A stretch of DNA of 64,000 nucleotides from Antarctobacter heliothermus (GTDB taxonomy: Bacteria; Pseudomonadota; Alphaproteobacteria; Rhodobacterales; Rhodobacteraceae), in contig NZ_FZON01000021.1 in the NCBI RefSeq assembly GCF_900188425.1, positions 1 through 64,000 on the forward strand. Direction: 5' to 3'. The notes beneath the pieces are model-generated. The model was not told the origin of the DNA and did not search any database. It was given only the letters and a program-made list of their open reading frames with translations. This document shows, in pieces, positions 1 through 8,746 of the stretch (the stretch's first letter is position 1; each line of letters starts with the position of its first letter). Both the position numbers and the translations under genes were made by a program.

Positions 1-22
1 CCCGTCATGGAGTGCCTCAAGA

Positions 23-44
23 TGTCCATTATCGATCATGGACA
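23..44. repeat. small inverted repeat downstream of the delta carbonic anhydrase gene
   Basis: TGTCCAT at 23-29 and ATGGACA at 38-44 are perfect 7-bp inverted arms around an 8-base loop. The element lies about 30 bases past the stop of the carbonic anhydrase gene (minus strand). It has no T-run, so it is not a convincing intrinsic terminator. It might mark a breakpoint, because the neighbouring gene looks short at its C-terminus. Nothing else is recognisable in 1-76. Confidence 0.3.
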
Positions 45-76
45 TTATCGACAGCAGAGGCTCACCGTCAGAGCGG

Positions 77-697
77 TCACAACGGACGGATACTCACCTG
101 GGCCATCTGGGTGAAATCAATCGCTGCCGGATCGTTGACCAACACCGCCACCACGGCCTCGACCCGCAGTTGCGGATTGCCGATGGCATCGGTCAGACAG
201 GTTCCCAGGCCGTGACCGGGTGCCGCCTGAGCGGTGGAATAGACAAAGTGGATCTCGATCGTGTCCCCCGGCACAAGGTCGCCGTGTTCGCTTTCCCCGA
301 CCTTCATTCCAATGGGCGCAAGTTCGCCCTCGCTGAGCGTTCCGTTGAATTTGAACCCTGTTCCATTACCGTGGCCATCGCCATTGCCGGCATAGGTGGT
401 GAACTCACCGCCCTTGTGTTCGGCGTTCTCGTGGAAATGAATGTCGCACAGCGTCATGGCCTCATGGCTTGGCGCGGTGCCGAACGCCCGTGCATTGACG
501 CCGGCCACAGCGTCGATATCGCGGGGCGATTGCGGGCCGAACCCAAGACCAGCGGTGGCCGCTGACAGTTCGGCGCGCTGACCAGAAATGACCTCGTCCG
601 ACACTGGGCCATGCGCCTCTGTCTCCGCGAGGCCTGTGGTGCCTATCACGCAGGCGAAAATCACCGCGGCAGATCGCTGGTGGAAAGATGTGGTCAT
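77..697 (-). CDS. delta-class carbonic anhydrase, possibly C-terminally truncated
   Basis: Predicted 206-aa exported protein of the delta-class carbonic anhydrase family, a zinc enzyme hydrating CO2 to bicarbonate. An N-terminal signal peptide (about residues 1-24) points to the periplasm. The family core is clear: CDIHFHENAEHKGGEF carries candidate zinc ligands His87, His89 and His94, followed by GDGHGNGTG, PGDTIEIH and PQLRVEA. The ATG at 697 is chosen because AGGAGG lies just upstream and the signal peptide begins there; the open frame extends further 5' without support. From memory, bacterial relatives continue for several dozen residues past the DFTQMAQ region, whereas here six unrelated-looking residues precede the stop, so the C-terminus may have been lost by a small rearrangement. 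Transcribed away from aroQ. Confidence 0.75.
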   Translation of the reverse strand: MTTSFHQRSAAVIFACVIGTTGLAETEAHGPVSDEVISGQRAELSAATAGLGFGPQSPRDIDAVAGVNARAFGTAPSHEAMTLCDIHFHENAEHKGGEFTTYAGNGDGHGNGTGFKFNGTLSEGELAPIGMKVGESEHGDLVPGDTIEIHFVYSTAQAAPGHGLGTCLTDAIGNPQLRVEAVVAVLVNDPAAIDFTQMAQVSIRPL

Positions 698-754
698 CAG
701 ACCCTCCTGGAAAATAACTTGGACAATCGAGTTGCGGCTTCGGCCAGAACCCAA

Positions 755-1057
755 GGCCAGCGGACGCCGAATATGGACGGGTCGTCAACAGTCAATTCAA
801 GCGTTCGTCACCCCCGCGATGGCCCTGCGAGGCTCGCCACCGACCTTACCTAAAGGTGTCTCAATGGGTTGGCAGGCATTGCTATGGTTGTGCGTCAGCG
901 CGGTTTTTCGGTGAAGCAGCTGAAAAAACGTGTGAAACTCCACCGCATTTCGCGTCTCGAACGCAACGATTGCAGCCTAATCACGGAACGCCGCTGCAGG
1001 AGACTGGACAGCATTGCACAGCGCACCTTACCAACCGGTCAAACACCGGAGACGCAC
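755..1057. other. intergenic region between divergent carbonic anhydrase and aroQ genes
   Basis: About 300 bp that must hold the promoters of two divergent genes. An in-frame extension upstream of aroQ exists but has no family similarity and is not proposed as coding. I see no strong sigma-70 promoter, RNA gene or repeat. Confidence 0.4.
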
Positions 1058-1501
1058 ATGACCTCTATCCTTGTCCTCAACGGCCCCAATCTCAACCTGT
1101 TGGGGACACGCCAGCCGGAAATCTATGGCCACACGACCCTCGCCGATGTCGAAGAGATGTGTGTGGCCCACGGCAAGACGCGCGGAATTGACGTTGCGTG
1201 CGCACAGTCCAACCACGAAGGCGCGCTGGTCGCCCACATCCACGAGGCGCGCGGCCAACATGCCGGGATCGTGCTGAACGCCGGGGCCTATACCCATACC
1301 TCGATTGCGCTGATGGACGCGATCAAGGGCACCGAGATGCCCACCGTGGAATTGCACCTGTCCAACGTCCACGCGCGTGAAAGTTTTCGCCACACGTCAT
1401 TCATTGCGCCGGTGGCCATCGGCGTCATAGCGGGATTTGGCGCAAACGGGTATAAACTGGCCATAGACGCCCTGCTGGGCTTTCTGGAGACACGGCCATG
1501 A
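1058..1501 (+). CDS. aroQ: type II 3-dehydroquinate dehydratase
   Basis: A 147-aa type II dehydroquinase, which converts 3-dehydroquinate to 3-dehydroshikimate in the shikimate pathway; the family forms cytoplasmic dodecamers. The N-terminus LNGPNLNLLGTRQPEIYG holds the flexible loop with the active-site Arg18 and Tyr23. The NHEG motif, the NAGAYTHTS segment and the ELHLSNVHARE segment with its catalytic histidine follow in the usual order. Full length for the family. The ATG at 1058 is set by homology, since upstream residues are not family-like. The stop overlaps the ATG of the following LuxR-type regulator (ATGA), implying translational coupling. Confidence 0.95.
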   Translation: MTSILVLNGPNLNLLGTRQPEIYGHTTLADVEEMCVAHGKTRGIDVACAQSNHEGALVAHIHEARGQHAGIVLNAGAYTHTSIALMDAIKGTEMPTVELHLSNVHARESFRHTSFIAPVAIGVIAGFGANGYKLAIDALLGFLETRP

Positions 1502-2262
1502 CCCCCGAGCTGAGAGATTACCTGATCGACCTGACCAATGCCCATGATGTGCAGGAGCTTTGGGAAATGCACTGTGCGCGGATGGACAGCTATGGGTTTG
1601 ACCGGCTGATCTACGGGTTCACGCGGTTCATGACGGCAACCAGCTTTGGCGATCCGAATGATTTTATCGTGCTGACCAACCACACGCCTGCCTATCGCAA
1701 GGGCTTTGTCGAGGACGGGCTGTATCGCTACGCGCCGATGGTCCGCTGGGCTTTGGAAAACGAGGGTCATTGCAGCTGGCGCGCGATGGCGGAACAGATC
1801 AACAAGGGCACGCTGGACGACCGCGCCGCCAAGGTCGTGGCCTTCAACCTGCAGCACAAGGTGCACGCGGGCTATACGATCAGCTTTCAGTCGGTGTCGC
1901 ACCGCGCCAAGGGGGCGATTTCGCTGACCACGCGCCCCGAACTGAACCAGGACGAGGCAGATGCCATCTGGGCGAAACATGGCCAGGACATCATCCTGCT
2001 GAACAATCTGGTGCATCTCAAGATCATGACCCTGCCCTTGCCGCTGGCTGGTCAGAACCTGACCCCGCGCCAGCGCGAGGCGCTGGAATGGGTCGGCGAT
2101 GGCAAGACCATGCAGGACATTGCCACCATCATGGGGCTGACGCAGGCGACGATCGAAAAGCACCTGCGCCTTGCGCGTGAGACGCTGAATGTTGAAACCA
2201 CCGCGCAGGCCGTGGCCAAGGCGGCGTTTCACAACCAGATGTACATCATCGCCGCGCAATAA
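1498..2262 (+). CDS. LuxR-type transcriptional regulator with autoinducer-binding domain
   Basis: A 254-aa regulator with an N-terminal autoinducer-binding-like domain (about residues 15-165, with the W and Y/D-rich core seen in acyl-homoserine-lactone receptors) and a C-terminal LuxR-type helix-turn-helix (about 185-245; LTPRQREALEWVGDGKTMQDIA followed by a recognition helix containing TIEKHLRLA). No luxI-type synthase lies in this window, so as seen it is a LuxR solo. Its start codon overlaps the aroQ stop by four bases. The ligand and target genes cannot be read from the sequence. It could answer an exogenous or distantly encoded signal. Confidence 0.85.
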   Translation: MTPELRDYLIDLTNAHDVQELWEMHCARMDSYGFDRLIYGFTRFMTATSFGDPNDFIVLTNHTPAYRKGFVEDGLYRYAPMVRWALENEGHCSWRAMAEQINKGTLDDRAAKVVAFNLQHKVHAGYTISFQSVSHRAKGAISLTTRPELNQDEADAIWAKHGQDIILLNNLVHLKIMTLPLPLAGQNLTPRQREALEWVGDGKTMQDIATIMGLTQATIEKHLRLARETLNVETTAQAVAKAAFHNQMYIIAAQ

Positions 2263-2740
2263 AACATTAACAGGGCCAAGATGTTGACACCAAAGGGTTA
2301 AAATCCCGCCCTTTGGCGTAAATTCTGCGTGAGTCCGGGCGTTTTACCCTTTGGTCAGGAAATCCGTACTTCCTTTACCATAGGTTAATTGCGATTGTTT
2401 CCTTGTTCCGTGAGTGGTGGCTTTGGCCATGGAGCAAAGGGACCGCAACCCGCGAATTTCCGGGCCCTGCGGCGCCCCCGGTGTTTGCCGGACGCTGGTT
2501 CGACGGGGCAATTACCGCTTCCGTCGGCCAGCACCCTTTCGGGGTCCCTGGATCTCATCCCCAATGTCTCACCGGGGGCCCCGAATCCTATCCTCTGTTC
2601 TCTCCATGCGCCCTGCCCTGACCGGCACGCTGTCTTTTCTCACCATGCGAAGCCTTGGCCGTGCCCGCAAGCCAAGTTGTCGGCGGCGCTCCGTTCCGGC
2701 GGGTGTTCGCCCAAAAACAGCGCATCTGGTGCTGCCAGAA
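2263..2740. other. long gene-free stretch with repeated CCAAAGGG motif
   Basis: Between the LuxR-type gene and the tsf terminator there is no open frame with protein-family features. ACCAAAGGGT at 2289-2298 and its exact inverse ACCCTTTGGT at 2346-2355 form 10-bp arms, with a third inverse core CCCTTTGG at 2309-2316. The remainder (about 2400-2700) is GC-rich and could encode an untranslated RNA, but I recognise no known family. Confidence 0.4.
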
Positions 2741-2742
2741 CG

Positions 2743-2771
2743 CAAAACGCCCCGAACTGTGTCCGGGGCGC
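2743..2771 (-). terminator. rho-independent terminator of rpsB-tsf
   Basis: Read on the minus strand, CGCCCCG and CGGGGCG pair around a 9-base loop and are followed by TTTTGCG. It lies about 40 bp past the tsf stop and probably ends the rpsB-tsf transcript. Confidence 0.75.
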
Positions 2772-2810
2772 GTTGATGATGTGCGTTCGAGCCGGATCAG
2801 CCCAAAGGGA

Positions 2811-3686
2811 TCAGCCCTGAGCGGCCTTGGCCACCTCGGCGGCAAAGTCTTCCTGGACCTTTTCGATGCCTTCGCCGACCTGCATCCGCACGAAACCGAC
2901 AACCTCGGCGCCCGCGTCTTTGGCGGCCTGCTCAACGGTCTTGTCGGTGTCCAGCGCGAACTGCTGACCCAGCAACGTCACCTCAGCCATGAATTTCTTC
3001 ATCCGGCCAACGATCATCTTTTCGATCACGGCGTCGGGCTTGCCCGATTCCTTGGCGATGTCGATCTGGATCTGCTTTTCCTTTTCGACCACGGACGGAT
3101 CGAGCGAGGCCTCGTTGAGCGCGGCAGGGTTCATGGCGGCGATGTGCATGCCAACCTGTTTGCCGAACTCTTCGGTGCCGCCCTTGAGCGCGACCAGAAC
3201 ACCGATCTGGCCCATGCCGTCGGTGGCCGCGTTGTGGACATAGGCCGCCACGACGTCACCTTCGACCGACGCCATGCGGCGCAGGGACATGTTCTCGCCG
3301 ATGGTGGCGATCTTGTCGGTGATCACGTCGGCCACGGGCTTGCCACCCATGTCGGCGGTCTTGAGCGCCTCGACGTCGGACACACCCAGCGCCGCCTTGG
3401 CGATCCCGCCAACCATCTTCTGGAAGTCGGCGTTCTTGGCGACAAAGTCGGTTTCCGAGTTGACCTCGACGGCCACACCCTTGCCACCGGCAACCTCGAC
3501 GGCCACGAGGCCCTCGGCTGCGGTACGACCGGATTTCTTGGCCGCTTTGGCCAGACCCTTGGTGCGCAGCCAGTCAATGGCCGCTTCCATGTCGCCGTCG
3601 GTTTCCACCAGCGCCTTCTTGGCATCCATCATGCCTGCGCCAGTCATTTCGCGCAGTTCTTTCACCTGTGCAGCAGTGATCGCCAT
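2811..3686 (-). CDS. tsf: translation elongation factor Ts
   Basis: A 291-aa EF-Ts, the nucleotide exchange factor that regenerates EF-Tu-GTP during translation. The N-terminal UBA-like domain (about residues 1-55; [16 protein letters not shown]) and the signature SETDFVAKN near residue 80, which contacts EF-Tu, are intact, followed by the dimerisation core. It lies downstream of rpsB in the usual bacterial order, separated by 127 bp that contain an inverted repeat. Full length. Confidence 0.97.
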   Translation of the reverse strand: MAITAAQVKELREMTGAGMMDAKKALVETDGDMEAAIDWLRTKGLAKAAKKSGRTAAEGLVAVEVAGGKGVAVEVNSETDFVAKNADFQKMVGGIAKAALGVSDVEALKTADMGGKPVADVITDKIATIGENMSLRRMASVEGDVVAAYVHNAATDGMGQIGVLVALKGGTEEFGKQVGMHIAAMNPAALNEASLDPSVVEKEKQIQIDIAKESGKPDAVIEKMIVGRMKKFMAEVTLLGQQFALDTDKTVEQAAKDAGAEVVGFVRMQVGEGIEKVQEDFAAEVAKAAQG

Positions 3687-3722
3687 GGTTTGGCTCTCCT
3701 CATCGTCTCATTGCAGGAGGTC

Positions 3723-3764
3723 GGGTGGCCGCCGCGGATCCGAAACCCGCAGCTTTGGCCACCC
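3723..3764 (-). other. hairpin in the rpsB-tsf intergenic region
   Basis: GGGTGGCC (3723-3730) and GGCCACCC (3757-3764) are perfect 8-bp arms around a 26-base GC-rich loop, between the rpsB stop and the tsf start on the transcribed strand. No T-run follows. It may act in transcript processing or in adjusting tsf against rpsB expression. Function is inferred only from position. Confidence 0.4.
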
Positions 3765-3813
3765 CTCATGTCATGGGCATGTATCGCTTTTGCGACACGG
3801 CCCGCGAAGGCAA

Positions 3814-4590
3814 TCAGCCTTCGGCTTTTTCACCGGCCTCGACCAGCGTCTCTTCGACAGGCGCGTCTTCGAGTGCGCCAAGGTCGATGCCGGCGGCTTC
3901 CATCTGGCCGGTCATACCGTCCAGAGCAGCGCGGCTGACGAGGTCGCAGTACAGCGCAATGGCGCGGGCCGCGTCGTCGTTGCCGGGGATGATGTAGTCG
4001 ATGCCAGCGGGCGAGCAGTTGGTGTCGACGATGGCGACAATCGGGATACCCAGCTTGTTCGCCTCGGCCACGGCCAGTGCCTCTTTCTTGACGTCAATGA
4101 CGAACAGCATGTCCGGCACGCCGCCCATCTCACGGATACCACCCAGCGACGCTTGCAGCTTTGCCTGGTCGCGTTCCATTCCAAGACGCTCTTTCTTGGT
4201 CAGGCCCTCGGCGCCGTTTTCCATCTTTTCGTCGATTTCCCGCAGGCGGTTGATCGACTTGGACACGGTCTGCCAGTTGGTGAGCGTGCCGCCCAGCCAA
4301 CGGTGGTTCATGTAATACTGGGCGCATTTCTCGGCCGCCTCGGCGATCGGAACAGCGGCCTGACGCTTGGTGCCGACGAACAGCACGCGGCCGTTCTTGG
4401 CCACGCATTCACGGATCGCGTTCAGCGCCGCGTCCAGCATCGGAACGGTCTGCGTCAGGTCCATGATGTGGATGCCGCTGCGCGCGCCGTAGATGAACTC
4501 GCCCATGCGGGGGTTCCAGCGCTGCGTCTGGTGGCCAAAGTGAACGCCAGCTTCGAGCAGCTGACGCATGTTGAACTCGGGAAGAGCCAT
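3814..4590 (-). CDS. rpsB: 30S ribosomal protein S2
   Basis: A 258-aa small-subunit ribosomal protein S2. The N-terminal motif [20 protein letters not shown], the segment [11 protein letters not shown] and the C-terminal [26 protein letters not shown] are all characteristic. The C-terminal tail is acidic, as in other alphaproteobacteria. It heads the rpsB-tsf pair. A purine-rich GGAAAGGAT precedes the ATG. Confidence 0.97.
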   Translation of the reverse strand: MALPEFNMRQLLEAGVHFGHQTQRWNPRMGEFIYGARSGIHIMDLTQTVPMLDAALNAIRECVAKNGRVLFVGTKRQAAVPIAEAAEKCAQYYMNHRWLGGTLTNWQTVSKSINRLREIDEKMENGAEGLTKKERLGMERDQAKLQASLGGIREMGGVPDMLFVIDVKKEALAVAEANKLGIPIVAIVDTNCSPAGIDYIIPGNDDAARAIALYCDLVSRAALDGMTGQMEAAGIDLGALEDAPVEETLVEAGEKAEG

Positions 4591-4738
4591 GCTTCTATCC
4601 TTTCCGGTTTATGCCTTGGCGGGGGATCAAGGCGGATGCCTCAACCGGTGGACGTTTGGGGATGTCTCTCCCAAAGCGCCCGCCCCCGCCTGCGGAGTAC
4701 GTGGAGCGGCCCTTACAGCAGGTCCGGGCAGGGCGCAA

Positions 4739-4756
4739 GGGGGATTGCCATCCCCC
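4739..4756 (-). repeat. hairpin just downstream of the ceramidase gene
   Basis: GGGGGAT (4739-4745) and ATCCCCC (4750-4756) form a perfect 7-bp stem with a 4-base loop, 13 bases past the ceramidase stop. Without a strong T-run it is at best a weak terminator or 3'-end stabiliser. Confidence 0.4.
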
Positions 4757-4768
4757 TGCCCCGGCACG

Positions 4769-6502
4769 CTAGGCCCGCGCCAGATTGGTCAGATGGGCGA
4801 CATGCGCGTCAAGGGTGTGCCTGCCGAACAGGGTCGATGCGCCCTCGTAGTGCTGACAGTCGTATTCCTCGGGCGTGGTGACGTACTGACAATAGTCGTT
4901 GGCATAACAGACCGTCAGGACGTGCGATGGTCTTTGCCCGCTTGGGTTGCAGACCTGGCCAAGGGCGTCACGCAGACGACGACCGGCCATGGTCGTCATC
5001 TCGCCCGGAAGCGCCGCGATGAGGATCGGCCCCAGCCAGAACACCTGTTTGGGCGGGCTCTCGGGTGAAATGCGACGGGTGAGGATCGCAACGGGCTTGG
5101 GCGCCTGCCCCCCAACATAATCCGCCCCGACAGAGATCGCGTCCGTATCCATGTCGAACTTCAGCTTGAGCAAGCCCACGACCGCGTCGGTCAATGCATT
5201 CGGTATCGGGCCGACAAGCTGGACGATGTCCTTTTTCGGCGTGCGCGACGAAACCTCCATCAAGAGCGACCAGAGCCCGCGCTCCGTGATGCTGGCATTC
5301 TGCGTCGTGATCCCTTCGCGCAGCCCCAGAGGCCCCGGCCCATCCATCACCGCGCCAGCCAGGGTCGACAGACCCACAGCGCCCCGCCACGTCCGCTTGT
5401 CGCCATCCTGCCAGTCGGTCATGTCTGGTGTGCCGTAGGCTGCGTGGATTTCCCCCTCCACGGTCGTGGGAAAAGAAGCCAGGTGTGTCTTGCTTTCGGG
5501 CGCCCCATGCGCTGCGGCAAAGGCTGCGCCGATCTCTTCCGCCAGCGCGACAAAGCCCTCTTCCTCTGTCTGGGGCGGCGCATGGTTGCCGGCGAACAGG
5601 CCCTTGAACCAGTCGATCGCTTCTTCGCCCCAATGCTCAACCTGCGCAATCGGGTTGTGCGGCACGCGCTGGCGTTTTTGGACATAGCCCTCGCCGCTGG
5701 CCTTCATGTTGGGGGAAATGTCGCCGCAGCAACCATTCAGGCTACCGGCCACAAAGGGTGCCGCGCCAGCCAGTTTCCTTCTCGTCACGAAGCCCTCAAT
5801 GTGGGTCGAGACATTGCCGGGAATGTCGCCGCTCAGATTGCGGTTGTCGGGCCCCAGCGCAGTGCCATGAACCGCGAGGAAGTTCAGCGATCCGATCAGC
5901 GCGCCAGTGTCGGCTTCGCGAAACAGGAGCGTGGCAAAGTTCTTTTCCACGGCCGACCGATGGCGGTTCCGTTCTGCCTCCGGGTTGGCCTTGTAGGCCT
6001 CGAGCGACCGGTTGCCGAACCATGCGCCACTGGCGGCATCCCCCTTGTCCACGATGTCCAGGATCTCGATCCGCGCCGGGCGCCGGGTCTGGTCGGCCTG
6101 CTGCAAGGCCTTGCACATCGCCAGCGCGATGTCATCGACGACCGCCTGGGAATACCCGCCCGACAGCTGGGCATAGAGCCGATGATCGGTTATCCCGGAC
6201 GGCCCGCTGTGGGTATGCGTGCCCGCCACCATGAGGTGACCGCCCGACAAGCGCGCGCCCAATTCCGTCCCCTTGAGACGCTTGAGCAGTGCCGTGCGGA
6301 TACTCTCGGTCCCGGACCAGATGTCGGCCACTACAAGCGCGATCAGGTTGCCATCCGTTTCAATCACGAATGCGCGGGCGGCCAGCTGGCCGATCACTTT
6401 CTCTGCGATCTGGTTCTCATCGTTGAAGCCCATGAGGGGGCGTTTCAAAAGGTGTCTGTAGTCGATCTCAGCTTTTCCGGCCCCGATAACAAATTCGCCC
6501 AC
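4769..6502 (-). CDS. neutral/alkaline ceramidase family amidase, no signal peptide
   Basis: A 577-aa neutral ceramidase-family protein; family members hydrolyse the amide bond of ceramides to give sphingoid base and fatty acid. Hallmarks are in order: N-terminal GAGKAEID, zinc-site motif AGTHTHSGPSG (His96, His98), NRSLEAY, AVHGTAL, the catalytic-serine motif GCCGDISPN (Ser263), and a C-terminal NDYCQYVTTPEEYDCQHYEGASTLFG segment given here in two parts: NDYCQYVTTPEEY and then EGASTLFGRHTL. Known bacterial members are secreted and longer, but this one begins directly with the catalytic domain, has no hydrophobic leader and is shorter. The start is GTG at 6502, with a GGGGGA ribosome-binding sequence upstream. 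Substrate could be a ceramide-like or other N-acyl lipid. It has no operon partner. Confidence 0.85.
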   Translation of the reverse strand: MGEFVIGAGKAEIDYRHLLKRPLMGFNDENQIAEKVIGQLAARAFVIETDGNLIALVVADIWSGTESIRTALLKRLKGTELGARLSGGHLMVAGTHTHSGPSGITDHRLYAQLSGGYSQAVVDDIALAMCKALQQADQTRRPARIEILDIVDKGDAASGAWFGNRSLEAYKANPEAERNRHRSAVEKNFATLLFREADTGALIGSLNFLAVHGTALGPDNRNLSGDIPGNVSTHIEGFVTRRKLAGAAPFVAGSLNGCCGDISPNMKASGEGYVQKRQRVPHNPIAQVEHWGEEAIDWFKGLFAGNHAPPQTEEEGFVALAEEIGAAFAAAHGAPESKTHLASFPTTVEGEIHAAYGTPDMTDWQDGDKRTWRGAVGLSTLAGAVMDGPGPLGLREGITTQNASITERGLWSLLMEVSSRTPKKDIVQLVGPIPNALTDAVVGLLKLKFDMDTDAISVGADYVGGQAPKPVAILTRRISPESPPKQVFWLGPILIAALPGEMTTMAGRRLRDALGQVCNPSGQRPSHVLTVCYANDYCQYVTTPEEYDCQHYEGASTLFGRHTLDAHVAHLTNLARA

Positions 6503-6597
6503 CCCGTGATCCCCCGATGAGAGTTTCCCTCATAAGGTTAGTCGGATTGGGCCGTTGGTGTCCACTTATTCCACCTGACGGGGCGCAATTGGGCCGG

Positions 6598-7899
6598 TTA
6601 GAGAAAGACCCGCTCTACGAACCAGTAGGCGCCGACACAGGCAATCGCCAGCGAGGCGGGCACGGCAACGAAATGGCGATAGGCCCGCACGTCGCTGACA
6701 AAAGTCGCCGACAACAGGCACAGCAGGCAGAGCCCGGCCAGCGGCCACAAAAAGACCGGCGCGCCCGCGCCCATGGCGGCGGTAAAGCCGGGGCCGTTCA
6801 GCAAGAAGCCGAAGCCGACAAAGGCCAGCGCAAGGATGCCGTAGACCACCTGCCCGGTGCGCAGATCGGTGCGTCCGCTGTCCACCCGCTGCGCCAGGAA
6901 CACCAACAGAAAGGCGATGGCGATGACCGTCAACTGACCCAGTTCCACGCCGACGTTAAAGCCGATCAGCGCCGGTACAAATTGATCCGCTGGCAATCCG
7001 AACTCTCCCAGAACAGAGGCAAAGCCCAGCCCGTGCAGCAAGCCAAAGACAAAGATCACCAGAGGTCGCCAGCGGTGCAGTTTGTCCGAGACGATGTTTT
7101 CCACCGCCACATAGACGATGGAGGCGGCAATGATCGGTTCCACGATGCTGCCGGGAATGTTGACATACCCCAGCGCCCCAAGGGCGAGCGTCACAGTATG
7201 CGCCAGCGTAAAGGCCGAGATCTGCCACAACAGCGGCCCCATCCGGGTGGACAGAAAGAACAGCCCCAGCACAAACAGGATATGGTCCAGCCCCATGGGC
7301 AGGATGTGCTCAAAACCCACCGGGATGTAGTAGCCAAAGGTGCCCAGACCGGACATGGCGTCGCCACCGGCAATGGCGATGGGATCGGATGTGCCGCCGG
7401 TCAGATAGCCGGTAAAGCCATCCTCGACATCGATTTGCCGCAGGATCAGCGTGCCGTATTCCGACGGCCAGCTGACCGTCAGGCTTTGCGCGCCGTCGGG
7501 CAGATCGCCGGACAGAAACAGCCGAGACTCGCGCGGCAGGTCGACCTGCGGCACATCGTCGACCTGGATGTCTGTCACAGTCAGGGGCACGTCCGTTCCA
7601 TCCGCCGCAATGGCGATTTGGCCCAGAACGCCGTTCATGGCGGCCGTGATGTCGGCCTTCATGGCCTCCGGGTCCAGCGCGCGCAGCCTGTCCACCGCAT
7701 CGGCGCGGTCGGTGTCGTTGGTGTCCTCGACCCCTTCGAGATCGACGCCGGCCAGAACCGGCTCCATGCTCAGCCGCAGGACCAGAGCGACGCCGTCCTC
7801 GCCGGTGGACAGATCGCCAATGGCGGGGCGGACCTCATGTGCCGAGGCGGCGGTGACGGATATGAGCAAAGCGAAAAACGCGACAAGACTACGAAACAT
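6598..7899 (-). CDS. HupE/UreJ-family membrane protein
   Basis: A 433-aa membrane protein. A signal peptide ([20 protein letters not shown]) precedes a periplasmic N-terminal region of about 190 residues. A C-terminal HupE/UreJ-type domain with about seven membrane segments follows, opening with the histidine-rich [15 protein letters not shown] and containing HGLGFASVL. Some family members are metal (nickel or cobalt) permeases, but the long-N-terminus type is uncharacterised and no hydrogenase or urease gene is nearby. The ATG at 7899 is chosen because the signal peptide starts there and a G-rich ribosome-binding sequence precedes it. It is separated from upstream phoB by a strong terminator, so it has its own promoter. 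Confidence 0.8.
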   Translation of the reverse strand: MFRSLVAFFALLISVTAASAHEVRPAIGDLSTGEDGVALVLRLSMEPVLAGVDLEGVEDTNDTDRADAVDRLRALDPEAMKADITAAMNGVLGQIAIAADGTDVPLTVTDIQVDDVPQVDLPRESRLFLSGDLPDGAQSLTVSWPSEYGTLILRQIDVEDGFTGYLTGGTSDPIAIAGGDAMSGLGTFGYYIPVGFEHILPMGLDHILFVLGLFFLSTRMGPLLWQISAFTLAHTVTLALGALGYVNIPGSIVEPIIAASIVYVAVENIVSDKLHRWRPLVIFVFGLLHGLGFASVLGEFGLPADQFVPALIGFNVGVELGQLTVIAIAFLLVFLAQRVDSGRTDLRTGQVVYGILALAFVGFGFLLNGPGFTAAMGAGAPVFLWPLAGLCLLCLLSATFVSDVRAYRHFVAVPASLAIACVGAYWFVERVFL

Positions 7900-7989
7900 G
7901 AGACCCCCGAGAGCACAATTTCGTAACAAAATGACGCAGTCGCGGCAGAGTTCAAGCAAATGCAGACCCGACCGGACCAGAAACCGGAA

Positions 7990-8022
7990 AAAAGGCCGCG
8001 CCGTTGTGCAACGGCGCGGCCT
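7990..8022 (-). terminator. rho-independent terminator after phoB
   Basis: Perfect 15-bp arms (AAGGCCGCGCCGTTG and its complement) around a 2-base loop, followed on the minus strand by TTTTTT. It ends the pst-pho transcript about 30 bp past the phoB stop. Confidence 0.9.
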
Positions 8023-8053
8023 TATTTGTTATGCGACGGACACAGCGAACCGG

Positions 8054-8743
8054 TCAGCCAAGCGCGTAGCCCGCGCCGCGTACCGTACGCAGCGGATCGC
8101 CGCCGCCGTGCTGGCACAGCGCCTTGCGCAGGCGCCCGATGTGGACGTCGACAGTGCGCGTGTCGACATAGATGTCGCGGCCCCAGACCCGGTCCAGCAG
8201 TTGCTCGCGCGACCAGACCCGGCCCGGCTTTTCCATAAAGGTGGTCAGCAGGCGAAATTCGGTCGGGCCCAGCTTCAGCGACTTGTCGTTGCGGGTGACG
8301 CGGTGGGTTTCACTGTCCAGCATGATGTCCTGGTATTCCAGCCGCAGACCCGCCGCCGCTGGACGCGCCCGGCGCAGTTGCGCGCGCACCCGTGCCATCA
8401 GCTCGATCACCGAATAGGGTTTGACCACATAATCGTCTGCCCCGGTTTCAAGGCCGCGCACCCGGTCCACCTCTTCCGAGCGGGCCGACAGCATGATGAT
8501 CGGCACGTTGCGCGTGTCGGGGCGCGTCTTGATCTGGCGGCACACCTCGATCCCGGACACATTGGGCAACATCCAGTCCAGCACGATGATGTCGGGGTTT
8601 TCCTCGTCGATGAGGATCAGCGCCTCTTCGCCGTTTTCGGCGCGTGCAACGCGGAACCCCTCGGCCTCGAGGTTGTAGGTCAGCACTTCTCGCTGGGCGG
8701 CTTCATCCTCGACCACCAGAACTGTTGGCTGATCTGCGGCCAT
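8054..8743 (-). CDS. phoB: phosphate regulon response regulator PhoB
   Basis: A 229-aa OmpR/PhoB-family response regulator. The receiver domain (about residues 6-120) has the acidic pair Glu12/Asp13, the phosphorylation site Asp56 in VLDWMLP, and the KPY motif. A winged-helix DNA-binding domain (about 130-228) ends with RTVDVHIGRLRKAL and RGAGYAL. When phosphorylated under phosphate limitation it should activate the pst genes through the repeats at 14353-14385. It is the last gene of the cluster, 3 bp after phoU, and is followed by a strong terminator. Confidence 0.95.
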   Translation of the reverse strand: MAADQPTVLVVEDEAAQREVLTYNLEAEGFRVARAENGEEALILIDEENPDIIVLDWMLPNVSGIEVCRQIKTRPDTRNVPIIMLSARSEEVDRVRGLETGADDYVVKPYSVIELMARVRAQLRRARPAAAGLRLEYQDIMLDSETHRVTRNDKSLKLGPTEFRLLTTFMEKPGRVWSREQLLDRVWGRDIYVDTRTVDVHIGRLRKALCQHGGGDPLRTVRGAGYALG

Positions 8744-8746
8744 CGT

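Noticed and set aside
1288-2259. A 323-codon open frame on the minus strand across aroQ and the LuxR gene
   Set aside because: Lies opposite to two recognisable genes and has no family signature or ribosome-binding sequence.
2389-2820. Possible 143-aa gene in the stretch after the LuxR-type gene
   Set aside because: Its composition (P, R, S-rich), overlap with the tsf terminator and lack of a ribosome-binding sequence argue against coding. A small RNA such as 6S was considered, but no conserved element was recognised.
2655-4881. Long open frames on the plus strand over tsf and rpsB (up to 535 codons)
   Set aside because: They are antisense to two clearly conserved genes and show no protein-family features; GC-rich codon bias produces such frames.
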